Shown: positions 8,834 to 17,669 of the stretch, one piece after another | How the letters are laid out: the number at the start of each line of letters is the position of its first letter | How positions within the stretch are numbered: position 1 is the stretch's first letter | Assembly: GCF_000189275.1 (NCBI RefSeq) | Contig: NZ_AEVT01000056.1 | Location: 114,291-178,290, forward strand | Source of the DNA: Vibrio sinaloensis DSM 21326 | Lineage (GTDB): Bacteria; Pseudomonadota; Gammaproteobacteria; Enterobacterales; Vibrionaceae | DNA length: 64,000 bases | Direction: 5' to 3' | Notes under the pieces: model-generated | Told to the model about the DNA's origin: nothing | Databases searched by the model: none | The model's input: the letters and a program-made list of their open reading frames with translations, nothing else | Position numbers and translations under genes: made by a program

Positions 8834-9532
8834 ATGAACTCACTTTTGGCAGTCTCAGTCGTTTCCAGCTTATCGGCTGGGCAAATATGGACACATGAAG
8901 GACAACCAGCGCAGGTTGTTGAGTTGTTTACGTCCGAAGGCTGTTCCAGTTGTCCGCCTGCCGATCGCTACCTTTCAAAATTTGAACACAACGACACGTT
9001 GTGGAAAGAGATAATTCCCGTCTCTTATCATGTCGATTATTGGGATCACTTAGGTTGGAAGGACAAGTATGCCAAGCCAGAGTACAGTCAGCTTCAGCGC
9101 CTTTACTACGCCTATGATCTGGTAGGAAGTGTGTACACCCCGGGTTTTGTCGTAGATGGAAAAGAATGGCGAGGTTTCTTTAACTGGGTTAAGCGAGATC
9201 TACCAGATATGGAGAAGCGCCCAGCCAAACAACTGCAATTAGTACGAAAAGGCAATCAATTTAAACTGACTTTTGAGCAACAAGGAAATTTTGATGCGAC
9301 GATCGTATTTCTTTCCAATAACCGATATTCACAAATCAAGCGCGGAGAAAATCGAGGCCGTTCACTTGAGCACGACTTTATAGCTCGCGAGAGAATGCAG
9401 GGCAGAGCCAGCGACGGTACTTGGCAATTTAATTTGAATCTACCGTTAGAAGAAATTGATGCTGTTGTTGCGTGGGTGACAAAACCTGGAGAATTCGAAC
9501 GTATTCAAACCGTGGCGGGGAACATTGAATAA
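8834..9532 (+). CDS. DUF1223 family thioredoxin-like exported protein
   Basis: A protein of about 232 residues with a short hydrophobic N-terminus (MNSLLAVSVVSSLSAGQIW) that may be a weak signal peptide. A thioredoxin-like fold follows, with VVELFTSEGCSSCPPADR, the CxxC motif characteristic of DUF1223, and then SYHVDYWDHLGWKD and GSVYTPGFVVDG. The family is uncharacterised and presumed to be an envelope redox protein. The frame also has an ATG at 8816, but GGAG at 8824-8827 is spaced correctly for ATG 8834. It is convergent with the DUF3010 gene across a shared terminator. Confidence 0.8.
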   Translation: MNSLLAVSVVSSLSAGQIWTHEGQPAQVVELFTSEGCSSCPPADRYLSKFEHNDTLWKEIIPVSYHVDYWDHLGWKDKYAKPEYSQLQRLYYAYDLVGSVYTPGFVVDGKEWRGFFNWVKRDLPDMEKRPAKQLQLVRKGNQFKLTFEQQGNFDATIVFLSNNRYSQIKRGENRGRSLEHDFIARERMQGRASDGTWQFNLNLPLEEIDAVVAWVTKPGEFERIQTVAGNIE

Positions 9533-9536
9533 ATGA

Positions 9537-9565
9537 AACAGCGGCCATTGTTTGGCCGCTGTTTT
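9537..9565 (+). terminator. Shared terminator between the DUF1223 and DUF3010 genes
   Basis: A perfect stem, AACAGCGGCC with GGCCGCTGTT, encloses a seven-base loop and is followed by T on the plus strand. On the minus strand the tract is weaker. Confidence 0.8.
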
Positions 9566-9568
9566 GGC

Positions 9569-9991
9569 TCAGCTCATCGCGGCTGCGTAAGCGGTAACAA
9601 ATGCATTTTCTTGATACTGTTTAAGCCCAGTCTCCTTAAACTCGATTGTTAACGGGTTCTTTTTCAAACCGGCCTTAATCGCGTTTGGAGAGAGCAGCTC
9701 CGCGTCAAAATCTTCGATTAACTGGATGGCTGCTTCTAGCTTGAAACCAACCGCGCCACCAGCAAATTTACCTTTAGTTTGACGCTGACGAATGACGACT
9801 CGCTCGACCTTGTAGTCTTGCATGAGTTTCTTAAACTCGAACTGAAATTGACGGACTTGATTCGCATCATTTGCATCAGAAATACTGATTTTTCCAACCC
9901 GACAGTCTGGTAAATGCACCACACCGGATTCACTTGTCAGTAGGCAAACGACCGCATCGTTGCCTTTAAGCTCAACACCACAAACTTTCAT
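9569..9991 (-). CDS. DUF3010 family protein
   Basis: A 140-residue soluble protein of a small family found in vibrios and relatives. It begins MKVCGVELKGNDAVVCLL and contains VVIRQRQTKGKFAGGAVGFKLEA and NPLTIEFKETGLKQYQENAF. The first part has the look of an RNase H-like fold (a GVELKGND turn and an alternating strand), but no catalytic role is known to me. It is a single gene, convergent with the DUF1223 gene. Confidence 0.7.
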   Translation of the reverse strand: MKVCGVELKGNDAVVCLLTSESGVVHLPDCRVGKISISDANDANQVRQFQFEFKKLMQDYKVERVVIRQRQTKGKFAGGAVGFKLEAAIQLIEDFDAELLSPNAIKAGLKKNPLTIEFKETGLKQYQENAFVTAYAAAMS

Positions 9992-10138
9992 AGTGGATCT
10001 CTATCATTTAACATCGCGTTAGTATAACAGGCTTGGCCTCGTAAGCTGTTTATAAGTGCAAATTATCCTTTGAATCTTGTTACTTTGCCTAAAGAGTGTT
10101 CTATTAGTAACTTAAAACTATGTTAATGGAGTAACGAT

Positions 10139-10906
10139 ATGTGCCGCTGGTTAGCGTATCAAGGAGAACCGATTTATATAGATGAACTGGTTTATGAGCC
10201 AGAACATTCGTTAATTCATCAAAGCCTAGAAGCTCGCAAAGCGGTAACACGCGTCAATGCCGATGGGTTTGGCTTAGGTTGGTATACCGAGCGCGATACA
10301 CCAGGCCAATTCCATGAAGTTTTGCCCGCATGGGGGGATGAAAATCTACGATCACTTGCGCACCATATCCGTTCCCACCGATTCATGGCTCACGTTCGTT
10401 CATCAACAGGTACACAAGTTTCGCGATCCAATTGCCATCCATTCATTATCGAGAACTGGATGTTTCTCCATAATGGACAAATCGGCGAGTTTGACAAGGT
10501 TAAATTTGAGTTAGAGCGAGAGTTACCTGAAGACTTGTACCTACAACGTAGGGGAACGACGGACAGTGAACTCATTTTTCTACTCTCTCTACTTTACGGC
10601 TTAAAGCAAGATCCTGTTCGTGCGTTAGAAAAGACGCTGGACAAGATTACGTCTGTTTTGAAATCCAAACAGGCAGAGGAGCCTTTTAAGGCGTCGATCT
10701 GTGTATCTGATGGCGAAAGCTTTTGGGTAGTCAGATACAGTTCAGACAACGAACCACCAACGATCTTCATAAACAGCAAAGGATCGAATGTTGTTGTAGC
10801 ATCAGAACCACTAAATGGTTGTACTGGTTGGAAGAGAATTTCACCCCAATCCATAACTCATATCGGTTGTGAGGGCTTAAAACACTATTCCCTAACAAAT
10901 ACTTAA
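10139..10906 (+). CDS. Class II glutamine amidotransferase (YafJ/EgtC-like)
   Basis: A 255-residue protein starting MCRWLAYQG. Cys2 becomes the N-terminal nucleophile after loss of Met1, as in the class II (Ntn hydrolase) amidotransferases. Further family motifs are NADGFGLGWY, FMAHVRSSTGTQVSRSNCHPF, FLHNGQIGEF and RGTTDSELIF. There is no synthetase domain, so it is a stand-alone amidohydrolase like YafJ or EgtC; the substrate is unknown. EgtC works in ergothioneine synthesis, but no other ergothioneine gene is visible here. The ribosome binding site is AATGGAGTAACG. Confidence 0.8.
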   Translation: MCRWLAYQGEPIYIDELVYEPEHSLIHQSLEARKAVTRVNADGFGLGWYTERDTPGQFHEVLPAWGDENLRSLAHHIRSHRFMAHVRSSTGTQVSRSNCHPFIIENWMFLHNGQIGEFDKVKFELERELPEDLYLQRRGTTDSELIFLLSLLYGLKQDPVRALEKTLDKITSVLKSKQAEEPFKASICVSDGESFWVVRYSSDNEPPTIFINSKGSNVVVASEPLNGCTGWKRISPQSITHIGCEGLKHYSLTNT

Positions 10907-11074
10907 CGGTGCGCATGGCAGTTTAAATACAGTAGCTTTGCGTTTTAAGTACACCAAGATGTCAATGAAGTGTGATCGAATGCATAAAATCTATCTTTCA
11001 ATAATTGACCTCAATCTAACTTGAGGTTTTAGCCTTATCTCCAGTTCACGGAGATATAAACAAGGAAAAACATC

Positions 11075-12040
11075 ATGTTAGAAGAACTACTCGAACGCGC
11101 GCAGCAATACGATATTGATACTGCAAGCTTTGGCAACACAAACCACTTACCTATGGCGTTAATTGCGCTCGATAAACTCGGTGCTGATGAAAACCAGTTA
11201 GACGACTATTTTTCTCACTACGCCAGTCACTTAGTGCCACTTTCAAACCTAACACCTACAGCAGAGTTTGACTGGCGTGATCATTTAGGCGAAACACAAC
11301 GCTTTAATGACTACCTAAACTATTTCGAAACTTGCATTCACAACGTCGGTGTTCAACAAACGCTTACCAACCATATCGACCCGCTTATTCTAGGTTGTGG
11401 CGCAGCGGCATTTCACGCGTTAATTCGCCTCAGTTACGGAATACAATCAAACAATAGTAAAGAAGTCGCGTTTGGCCTTGCTTTTCTGGCCTCCCACTAT
11501 TTCCCGGTCGAAACACCACAACCTTCAGATCTTAACCTGAAGCAGATCGTCGATCTTGCATTGACGAGTATGGCCGATAAAGACATAGAGGGGCGTTTGA
11601 TCTCGGGTAGGATGAAATCCGTTTGCACAGAGAAGAATTTTTCGTCGATTAATCTAACACCTAAGACACTAGATTTAAAAACGCTAAGTGAGAGCGTCGC
11701 GCAGTTGTATTTGCAAACTAACGACTTCACGGTTTTGCATGCCGTCACAAGCTGTCATGCACTAAGGTATGTTTTACCTTACGTGAACCAGCAAACGAGA
11801 GCGTTACGGCACTATTGGAGCAGTGTGCTGGTGGCCGTACTGTCAGTATCTAACCTCAAACTTGACTTAAGCAAAACCTCACAACAGGTGGCTACAGCCC
11901 CAACGGATTTAGCATCTGTGTTGGAGAGTAAAGATAGCCATGTCATTAAGTTGGTATGGAGCTGTTTAGATGAGTACCAGCACTATGGATTAGCGGTACA
12001 CTTAGACATCATTGGTCAGTTGCTGAGTGAGGAAAGCTAG
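11075..12040 (+). CDS. Questin-oxidase-like (DUF4243) protein
   Basis: A 321-residue, mostly helical soluble protein with NTNHLPMALIALDKLGA, FNDYLNYFE, CGAAAFHALIRLSYGIQSN and FLASHYFP, which look like the questin oxidase-like family. The founding fungal enzyme opens the ring of the anthraquinone questin; bacterial members are uncharacterised. A DUF6614-like gene starts one base after its stop, so the pair is almost certainly translated together. No polyketide genes are nearby, so a natural-product role is not supported. The ribosome binding site is AAGGAAAA. Confidence 0.65.
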   Translation: MLEELLERAQQYDIDTASFGNTNHLPMALIALDKLGADENQLDDYFSHYASHLVPLSNLTPTAEFDWRDHLGETQRFNDYLNYFETCIHNVGVQQTLTNHIDPLILGCGAAAFHALIRLSYGIQSNNSKEVAFGLAFLASHYFPVETPQPSDLNLKQIVDLALTSMADKDIEGRLISGRMKSVCTEKNFSSINLTPKTLDLKTLSESVAQLYLQTNDFTVLHAVTSCHALRYVLPYVNQQTRALRHYWSSVLVAVLSVSNLKLDLSKTSQQVATAPTDLASVLESKDSHVIKLVWSCLDEYQHYGLAVHLDIIGQLLSEES

Positions 12041-12041
12041 C

Positions 12042-12353
12042 ATGAATATCTACAATGTATACTTTTCAGCAAATGAGAACATCACTCGCGAAGAAATAGA
12101 ACTGATGACGACAGAGTACATCAAAGAGTTAAAAAATCGAAAGCTAATCTCCAGCGCGAGCTTGCAGAAGCTAGTTGATAAAGCAAATTTCTCAGAAATT
12201 CCTGACTACCATTTGGCCGTATTCTTTAAGGACCAAAACGACATGGAGCAGTCTTTTAAGCAGGTGAGGGCGCAATTACTCAATACCTATCCGCACAATG
12301 TACTAATGAAATCGGTGTCGGAGTTTAAGGTGAGTTTCAGTCAAGCCCTATGA
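12042..12353 (+). CDS. DUF6614-like small protein, partner of the questin-oxidase-like gene
   Basis: A 103-residue protein starting MNIYNVYFSANENITREEIE and ending MKSVSEFKVSFSQAL. The alternating strand-helix-strand pattern and the opening resemble DUF6614, and possibly a ferredoxin-like (dimeric alpha-beta barrel) fold. The frame is open to an ATG at 12027 inside the upstream gene, but GAGGAAAG at 12029-12036 places the start at 12042, one base after the preceding TAG. Tight coupling implies shared function. The assignment to DUF6614 is from memory of its N-terminus only. Confidence 0.6.
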   Translation: MNIYNVYFSANENITREEIELMTTEYIKELKNRKLISSASLQKLVDKANFSEIPDYHLAVFFKDQNDMEQSFKQVRAQLLNTYPHNVLMKSVSEFKVSFSQAL

Positions 12354-12361
12354 GCAGAGAC

Positions 12362-12390
12362 AAAAAAGGCGCTGTAAAGCGCCTTTTTTG
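12362..12390 (+). terminator. Terminator between the questin-oxidase operon and phnA
   Basis: AAAAAAGGCGC pairs with GCGCCTTTTTT over a short loop. It is symmetrical enough to serve both convergent genes. Confidence 0.85.
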
Positions 12391-12402
12391 TTCGATACGG
12401 GA

Positions 12403-12960
12403 TTACTTCTTACGGCAGTATTCCGCGATAACGTACATAGATTGACCGCCGTTTGCTTTACCAGACACAAGCTTAGGATCGTCGCCAATGCTGATGCCAC
12501 GGATAACCGTACCTTGCTTGATAACTTGGTTAGTGCCTTTCACTGGAAGGTCTTTAATCACCGTTACGTCGTCACCTTTTTTAAGTTCAACGCCGTTGCA
12601 ATCGAATGGTTTGTCGTCAGCAGACATGCCAGTCATCGCCCAGTTCATGGTTTCTTCTTCCATGTACATCATGTCTAGAGCATCTTGAGCCCAGCTTTCT
12701 GTATTTAGACGAGTAAGTTGACGCCAAGCAGTAACTTGTACGCCAGCGACTTGGCTCCACATGCTGTCATTAAGACAACGCCAGTGGTTGATGTCTTTTG
12801 GTTCGTCGATTTCACCTAGACACTTGTCACATACCATGATGCCGTAATCAACTGTCACGTGGCTGTGAGGTGGCACTGCGTAAGCGGTAAGAGGCGCATC
12901 ACTCGCACATAGTTCACATTTAGATTGGCAACGTTCTAGCATTGTAGCTTCAGAAGACAT
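12403..12960 (-). CDS. PhnA/YjdM-type zinc-ribbon protein
   Basis: A 185-residue protein. The N-terminal zinc ribbon has CELC near residue 16 and CDKC near residue 45, and the C-terminal PhnA domain shows FDCNGVELKKGDDVTVIKDLPVKGTN and TVIRGI. E. coli YjdM (formerly PhnA) is about 111 residues, so this is the longer two-part version with an inserted helical segment. Despite the name, the family is not part of the phosphonate C-P lyase and its role is unclear. It is a single gene. A 12/13 match to the matS consensus (GTTACGTCGTCAC) lies inside it at 12563-12575. Confidence 0.8.
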   Translation of the reverse strand: MSSEATMLERCQSKCELCASDAPLTAYAVPPHSHVTVDYGIMVCDKCLGEIDEPKDINHWRCLNDSMWSQVAGVQVTAWRQLTRLNTESWAQDALDMMYMEEETMNWAMTGMSADDKPFDCNGVELKKGDDVTVIKDLPVKGTNQVIKQGTVIRGISIGDDPKLVSGKANGGQSMYVIAEYCRKK

Positions 12961-13129
12961 AGTAGACTCACATAGTTAGGTGTTAATAACGGCGGGTATT
13001 ATGCACTTTATCCACGGAAAAGAAAGGGGCATCCGGTAAAGCAAAGGTTTTAGTTTCGAAAACTGACAAAAGTCTTACCTTTGTTATAAAGCCAACCACA
13101 TAGTCCTATATTTCAATAACCTATACATC

Positions 13130-13142
13130 GTGACAATGTCAC
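13130..13142. other. matS site (MatP binding), perfect match
   Basis: GTGACAATGTCAC fits the consensus GTGACRNYGTCAC at all defined positions. It lies between phnA and the M50 peptidase gene, 17.5 kb left of dif. MatP binding at matS organises the Ter domain in enterobacteria and vibrios. Confidence 0.75.
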
Positions 13143-13221
13143 ATAATAACGATTTATTTACCTTGTTAGACACAATTGGCATAATCACAAAAGTTAATAT
13201 ACCGATTTAATAGGTTACACA

Positions 13222-14304
13222 TTGGAATTACTCTCTATCGACTTTCTTGGTAAGCCGTTACGCCTAGAAGGTTCAATGGCTGGATGGCAACAACTTTTTT
13301 GGGACAATCAAGTTGTCTCTCAGATAAACGCAGATTCAGAGCGCGGACAAGAAAGCGTCCATCAGTTCACTTTACTTCAGGGTGAGAATGAACTCGATTG
13401 TCAGCTCAACGTTGAACTCTGCTGGCAACCATTTGCCTTAAATTACACCGCGACTTTAAATGGCCAAACGCTGGCAGAAGGTCAGCGTGACACCAAAGAC
13501 ATTGAACGGCAAACACCACATACGCCGCCAAAAGCAGAAAAACGATTTAGCTTAATTGGTTTGGTATCGTTGGGGATGAAAGCACTCAAGAGTGCTAAAG
13601 TGATCAAAGTTGTCCTCGCTTCTGCAAGTTTGGCGGCATACTCCTGGCTCTTTTCGTTTCAGTTCGCCTTGTCTCTCATTGCTTGCTTGGTGTTTCATGA
13701 ATATGGGCATGTTAGGGCGATGAAGTACTTCGGCATGAAAACCAAAGGTATCTACTTAGTGCCGTTTCTTGGTGGTCTCGCGCTGAGTGATGAGAAAATC
13801 AATACTCGATGGCAAGATGTGGTGATTTCAATCATGGGTCCAATGTTTGGATTTATCTTGTCACTGCTCCTTATGGTGGTGTATTGGCTAACGGGCGAAA
13901 TGTTTTTCGCCGGTCTCGCGGTGTTTAATGCCTTCCTCAACCTGTTCAATCTATTACCAATCTTGCCTCTCGATGGCGGTCACGTGCTTAAAAGCATTAG
14001 TTTCTCTATGAATAGTATTGCTGGGATTGGCCTGTGCACAGCCGCGGCAATTGGTGGGGTGGTACTAAGTTACTCATTAGGTCTGACTTTGTTTGGCTTT
14101 CTGCTCATCGCTGGTACGTTAGAAATAGTTATTGAGTGGCGTACTCGCCATCACAGCCACTTGTTACCATTGGATCGATATGGACAAATCATTTCTGCCA
14201 TTTGGTATTTCGCCCTCGTCGCAGGGCTTATCAGTATCATTTGGTACTTCGCAGGAACGGGCGATCAACTGCTGCAGTTACCGTTACTGATACTCGGAAC
14301 CTAA
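13222..14304 (+). CDS. M50-family (site-2-protease-like) membrane metallopeptidase
   Basis: A 360-residue protein with a soluble N-terminal region of about 110 residues, then about six membrane segments. The zinc-binding HEYGH motif is at residues 159-163 within a membrane helix, and the third ligand motif, LPLDGGH, lies near residue 250; both define the M50 (S2P) family. Such enzymes cut membrane-embedded proteins, but the partner is not evident. The start is a TTG at 13222 (TAGGTTACACA before it); the first in-frame ATG is some 18 codons in. A bidirectional terminator separates it from the convergent M48 gene. Confidence 0.75.
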   Translation: MELLSIDFLGKPLRLEGSMAGWQQLFWDNQVVSQINADSERGQESVHQFTLLQGENELDCQLNVELCWQPFALNYTATLNGQTLAEGQRDTKDIERQTPHTPPKAEKRFSLIGLVSLGMKALKSAKVIKVVLASASLAAYSWLFSFQFALSLIACLVFHEYGHVRAMKYFGMKTKGIYLVPFLGGLALSDEKINTRWQDVVISIMGPMFGFILSLLLMVVYWLTGEMFFAGLAVFNAFLNLFNLLPILPLDGGHVLKSISFSMNSIAGIGLCTAAAIGGVVLSYSLGLTLFGFLLIAGTLEIVIEWRTRHHSHLLPLDRYGQIISAIWYFALVAGLISIIWYFAGTGDQLLQLPLLILGT

Positions 14305-14336
14305 AAAGAAGGGAGCAATTCGCTCCCTTCTTTTTT
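14303..14336. terminator. Bidirectional terminator between the M50 and M48 peptidase genes
   Basis: AGAAGGGAGC pairs with GCTCCCTTCT over a five-base loop, with A on the left and T on the right, so it can work in both directions. Confidence 0.9.
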
Positions 14337-15123
14337 ATGAACAATTTGGCTTCGCAGCGCCACTAGTAGGTAAGGTACGTATCTTGCCATTAAGATCTTG
14401 GATACGGGTACGGTGCGAGGGGTGAGTAGACAGTAGCTCTGGCGGCTGACTGCCACCGGAAGCCGCTGCCATATTTTTCCACAAACTAATACTTTCATTT
14501 GGGTTAAACCCGGCTTTCGCCATAAGCTCTAAGCCTACCATGTCGGCTTCAGACTCTTGAGTTCGGCCATAAGGAAGTAACACGCCATATTGAACGCCGA
14601 GCCCTAGTGCAGCCATGGTAGCTTGACGGTACTGGGCATATTCTGACGCCCCTAAAGCGACGCTGGTAATTTGCAAGCCCGTATTAGCGAGTTGCGATTG
14701 AGATAAGCGCTCGTTGCTGTGATCTGCCAGTACGTGTGCGATTTCGTGACCAATCACAGTCGCGAGCTGATCTTGATTTTTAGCCACTTTAAGCAGCCCT
14801 GTGTAAACACCAATTTTTCCGCCTGGGAGTGCAAACGCGTTAACTTGGTCACTCTCGAAAACCACCACTTCCCATTCACTAAATCCTGCTTGCTTAGGGA
14901 CATACTGAGTAACACTTTTGGCAACACACTGAACGTAAGCGTTTGTGCGCTTGTCCTGACTGACTTTCTGCTGTTTCTTCATTTGCTCGAAAGACTGCGC
15001 ACCAAGAGAACTCATATCTTGATCAGAGAAGAGCAGCAACTGATTTCGCCCTGTCGGTGATGAGCTGCATGCAGCCAAAGACATCGCCGACAACAGTAAT
15101 GAAAATTTTAGGACATTTCGCAT
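14335..15123 (-). CDS. M48-family metallopeptidase lipoprotein (LoiP/YcaL-like)
   Basis: A 262-residue envelope protease. The N-terminus MRNVLKFSLLLSAMSLAACSSS is a lipoprotein signal with lipobox LAAC. The zinc motif HEIAH is at residues 126-130, and the third ligand is in ESEADMVGLELM. The family includes LoiP, YcaL and BepA, which trim outer-membrane or periplasmic proteins. An upstream GTG at 15144 is in frame, but GGAG seven bases before ATG 15123 and the signal peptide position fix the start. It is divergent from menI, with only 83 bases between starts. Confidence 0.85.
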   Translation of the reverse strand: MRNVLKFSLLLSAMSLAACSSSPTGRNQLLLFSDQDMSSLGAQSFEQMKKQQKVSQDKRTNAYVQCVAKSVTQYVPKQAGFSEWEVVVFESDQVNAFALPGGKIGVYTGLLKVAKNQDQLATVIGHEIAHVLADHSNERLSQSQLANTGLQITSVALGASEYAQYRQATMAALGLGVQYGVLLPYGRTQESEADMVGLELMAKAGFNPNESISLWKNMAAASGGSQPPELLSTHPSHRTRIQDLNGKIRTLPTSGAAKPNCS

Positions 15124-15206
15124 TGAATTCTCCGTTTCAACCACAATATTTGGCTAATGATAACATTAGGTTACAATATCTCTACCCAAACAATTCGGAA
15201 ATGAAT

Positions 15207-15656
15207 ATGACCATCTGGAAACGTAGCATCGATTTAGAGCGTTTAAATGCGACGTCAAAAAACACCCTAATCGACCACCTAAATATAGTTTACACCGCGT
15301 TCGGTGACGACTTCATCGAAGCAAACATGCCAGTATGTCACTTCACTCACCAGCCATTGGGTATGTTACACGGCGGGGCATCTGTCGTACTGGCTGAGAC
15401 ATTAGGATCGGTTGCGGCCAACTTTTGTGTCGACAAAGAGAGCTACTGCGTAGGGCTAGATATCAACGCCAACCACGTCCGCTCTATGCGAGAGGGTCAA
15501 GTTATCGGTAGAGCGACACCAATCCATTTAGGCGTATCGACTCAAGTTTGGCAGATCAACATAACTGACGAGCGCGAAAGATTGGTTTGTACCAGTCGCT
15601 TGACCATCGCAGTTAAACGTAAACGAAATGCAAAACAGTCAATAAAGGCAGATTAA
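15207..15656 (+). CDS. menI: Hotdog-fold acyl-CoA thioesterase, MenI/YdiI type
   Basis: A 149-residue hotdog thioesterase. It opens MTIWKRSIDLERLNATSKN and contains QPLGMLHGGASVVLAETLGS, INANHVRSMREG and HLGVSTQVWQINI, nearly the same as the stretches I recall in E. coli YdiI (MenI), which hydrolyses 1,4-dihydroxy-2-naphthoyl-CoA in menaquinone synthesis. The catalytic acidic residue is the E in LAETLGS. The frame is open far upstream, but GGAA at 15197-15200 supports ATG 15207, and this matches the E. coli start. DUF3389 and sgrR-like genes follow. Confidence 0.8.
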   Translation: MTIWKRSIDLERLNATSKNTLIDHLNIVYTAFGDDFIEANMPVCHFTHQPLGMLHGGASVVLAETLGSVAANFCVDKESYCVGLDINANHVRSMREGQVIGRATPIHLGVSTQVWQINITDERERLVCTSRLTIAVKRKRNAKQSIKAD

Positions 15657-15657
15657 C

Positions 15658-15891
15658 GTGGTCGTTGAGTTTAAAAGCGGAAAAATCATCGTTACGCCAC
15701 ATGAAATTGTCGTCAAGCTATTAGGCGAACACAGAGTCACTCTGCAGGCACACATTGACGCGATTCAATTGATTGGCCGTGGAGCTAATGTTATTGCGGC
15801 TAATGGCAGCGAAACCAAGTGGTCATTAAAACTTGATTCAGAGCAACAGCTTATAGACATCAGCAAAGAAGCCGGATTAGACATCCAATAG
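15658..15891 (+). CDS. DUF3389-like small protein
   Basis: A 77-residue protein with a GTG start one base after the menI stop, so it is translationally coupled. The sequence (VEFKSGKIIVTPHEIVVKL then HIDAIQLIGRGANVIAANG) is predicted to be beta-rich and soluble. I recall a small Vibrio family (DUF3389) of this length and opening. Function is unknown. The link to MenI is operonic only. Confidence 0.65.
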   Translation: MVVEFKSGKIIVTPHEIVVKLLGEHRVTLQAHIDAIQLIGRGANVIAANGSETKWSLKLDSEQQLIDISKEAGLDIQ

Positions 15892-15966
15892 TCACTATTT
15901 ATACTTGATTCTTGCCATCAAATAGGGAAACTAGCACTAACATCTTTTTAGTGAGATTTCCCCTTT

Positions 15967-17667
15967 ATGAGCAGTCCACGACTTCGTGTTCAATTTGAAA
16001 CCTTATTTGAGCATTACAAAGGCCAAGATTGTGGCGTACAGCTAGAAGAAATTACCGAGGTGCTTTTTTGTACCCGACGTAATGCCCGCATAGTACTCAA
16101 TAAAATGGAAGAGGAGGGCTGGATCGAATGGCATCCTTCTCCCGGTCGTGGAAAGCTATCGCAATTAAACTTTAAACGCAGCCGCGCCGATGTAAGCGAA
16201 AACTTAGCACGACGCTATCTTGAAGAAGGGAAAATCGGTCAAGCGCTTAAGGTACTTGACCAAGACACCGCCAAGCTCGCCCAGGTCGTTGAAAGTTACT
16301 TAGGAGTCCAACATCAAGAAGGGCAACAAGTTGTTCGCCTACCATATTATCGCCAGCTTTCGATGCTCAATCCGAGAAAACCGATACGTCGCTCCGAGCT
16401 GCATATTGTGAGACAGGTGTTTAGTGGTTTAACTCGATTAGATGAAAACGATGAGCTGCAGCCGGATCTTGCCCACAGTTGGGAAAGGTTGAGCAGCACA
16501 CATTGGCGCTTCTACATACGCCCAAGTGTACGTTTCCACAATGGTGACTTGTTGACGAGTGAGATTATTATCGAGTCACTTTGGTCGCTGAAAGACAAAA
16601 AGTTGTTTTCTCACCTTGTACACATCGAATCCCCAAGCCGCCACGTTATCGATATCAAATTAAACCGCTGCGACTACCGACTACCGCTTCTCTTATCTGA
16701 GTCGTGCGCAAAAATCCTACTGCCAAAGAGTAGTAGAGGCGAGGACTATGACGTATTTCCGATTGGCACCGGTCCATACAAAGTCACCCAAAACGATGAA
16801 AAACGGCTGGTATTACAAGCGTTTGATGGTTATTTTGGTTTTAGGCCATTACTAGACAGTATTGAAGTCTGGGTTATTGATGACGTTCATTCATCAATGG
16901 TCTTTCCAAGCCTAACGAGTCCAATCAAACCAGAAACTGGAACGTTCAGTGATGAGGTCGAGCTGGATCCTGGTTGCACCTATTTACTACTTAATCGACG
17001 CTCTGGTCTCGCAAAATCGGACGATTGGGCGAACTATTTCAGCCAACGTTTGGGAGCGTTAAATCTTTACCAACAGCTACCCCAAGATAAAGTCGTTGAA
17101 TTAGGCGTGTTACCCGCCCACGGATTAAAACCAGGGTGGTACCATCATACTCGCCAAGGCACTTATACATCACCACCAGCCTATCGAAAGGTCACTATTG
17201 CCTATCATGCTGAACATCCGATGTTCCCAACCTTAGTTCAATGCATTGAAACTTTGCTTAAACAAGACAACTTAGAAGTTGAACTGGTGAAATACAATGT
17301 TTATGCACCTGATATTGACGACATTGATATCTGGGTGAAGCCAATGGGAATAGCGAACGATCGTGACGATGCCCTCGCAGGTTGGTTGTTGAATTACAGT
17401 GATATTTCTCAGTTTAGCCAAGACCGAGATTTCGATTATTGGACTAAAGTCGTACAAGATTGGCAATCAGATAAATCTGCTGCGTTTCCGGCAAAAGAGA
17501 TTGGAAAGTCTCTAGTTGAACGAATGCAAATCATACCGATGTTTCACTGTTGGCTAGGGGTAAGTAAGGACCAATGTGGCTCGCTACAAAATGCAAAATG
17601 CAATGCACTGGGTTGGTTCGATTTCAGTCAGGTATGGATTAAGCCTGACAGCATAGATGGTAACTAA
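15967..17667 (+). CDS. SgrR-family transcriptional regulator with solute-binding domain
   Basis: A 566-residue protein. Residues 1 to about 115 form a winged-helix DNA-binding domain (QLEEITEVLFCTRRNARIVL, EEEGWIEWHPSPGRGKLS), and the rest is a family 5 solute-binding-protein domain without signal peptide (LTRLDENDELQPDLAHSWE, RFYIRPSVRFHNGD, FPIGTGPYKV). This is the SgrR architecture and length; E. coli SgrR (551 residues) activates the sRNA SgrS during glucose-phosphate stress. No SgrS-like gene is visible in the 75-base upstream gap. A zinc-ribbon gene starts two bases after its stop. Confidence 0.8.
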   Translation: MSSPRLRVQFETLFEHYKGQDCGVQLEEITEVLFCTRRNARIVLNKMEEEGWIEWHPSPGRGKLSQLNFKRSRADVSENLARRYLEEGKIGQALKVLDQDTAKLAQVVESYLGVQHQEGQQVVRLPYYRQLSMLNPRKPIRRSELHIVRQVFSGLTRLDENDELQPDLAHSWERLSSTHWRFYIRPSVRFHNGDLLTSEIIIESLWSLKDKKLFSHLVHIESPSRHVIDIKLNRCDYRLPLLLSESCAKILLPKSSRGEDYDVFPIGTGPYKVTQNDEKRLVLQAFDGYFGFRPLLDSIEVWVIDDVHSSMVFPSLTSPIKPETGTFSDEVELDPGCTYLLLNRRSGLAKSDDWANYFSQRLGALNLYQQLPQDKVVELGVLPAHGLKPGWYHHTRQGTYTSPPAYRKVTIAYHAEHPMFPTLVQCIETLLKQDNLEVELVKYNVYAPDIDDIDIWVKPMGIANDRDDALAGWLLNYSDISQFSQDRDFDYWTKVVQDWQSDKSAAFPAKEIGKSLVERMQIIPMFHCWLGVSKDQCGSLQNAKCNALGWFDFSQVWIKPDSIDGN

Positions 17668-17669
17668 AC

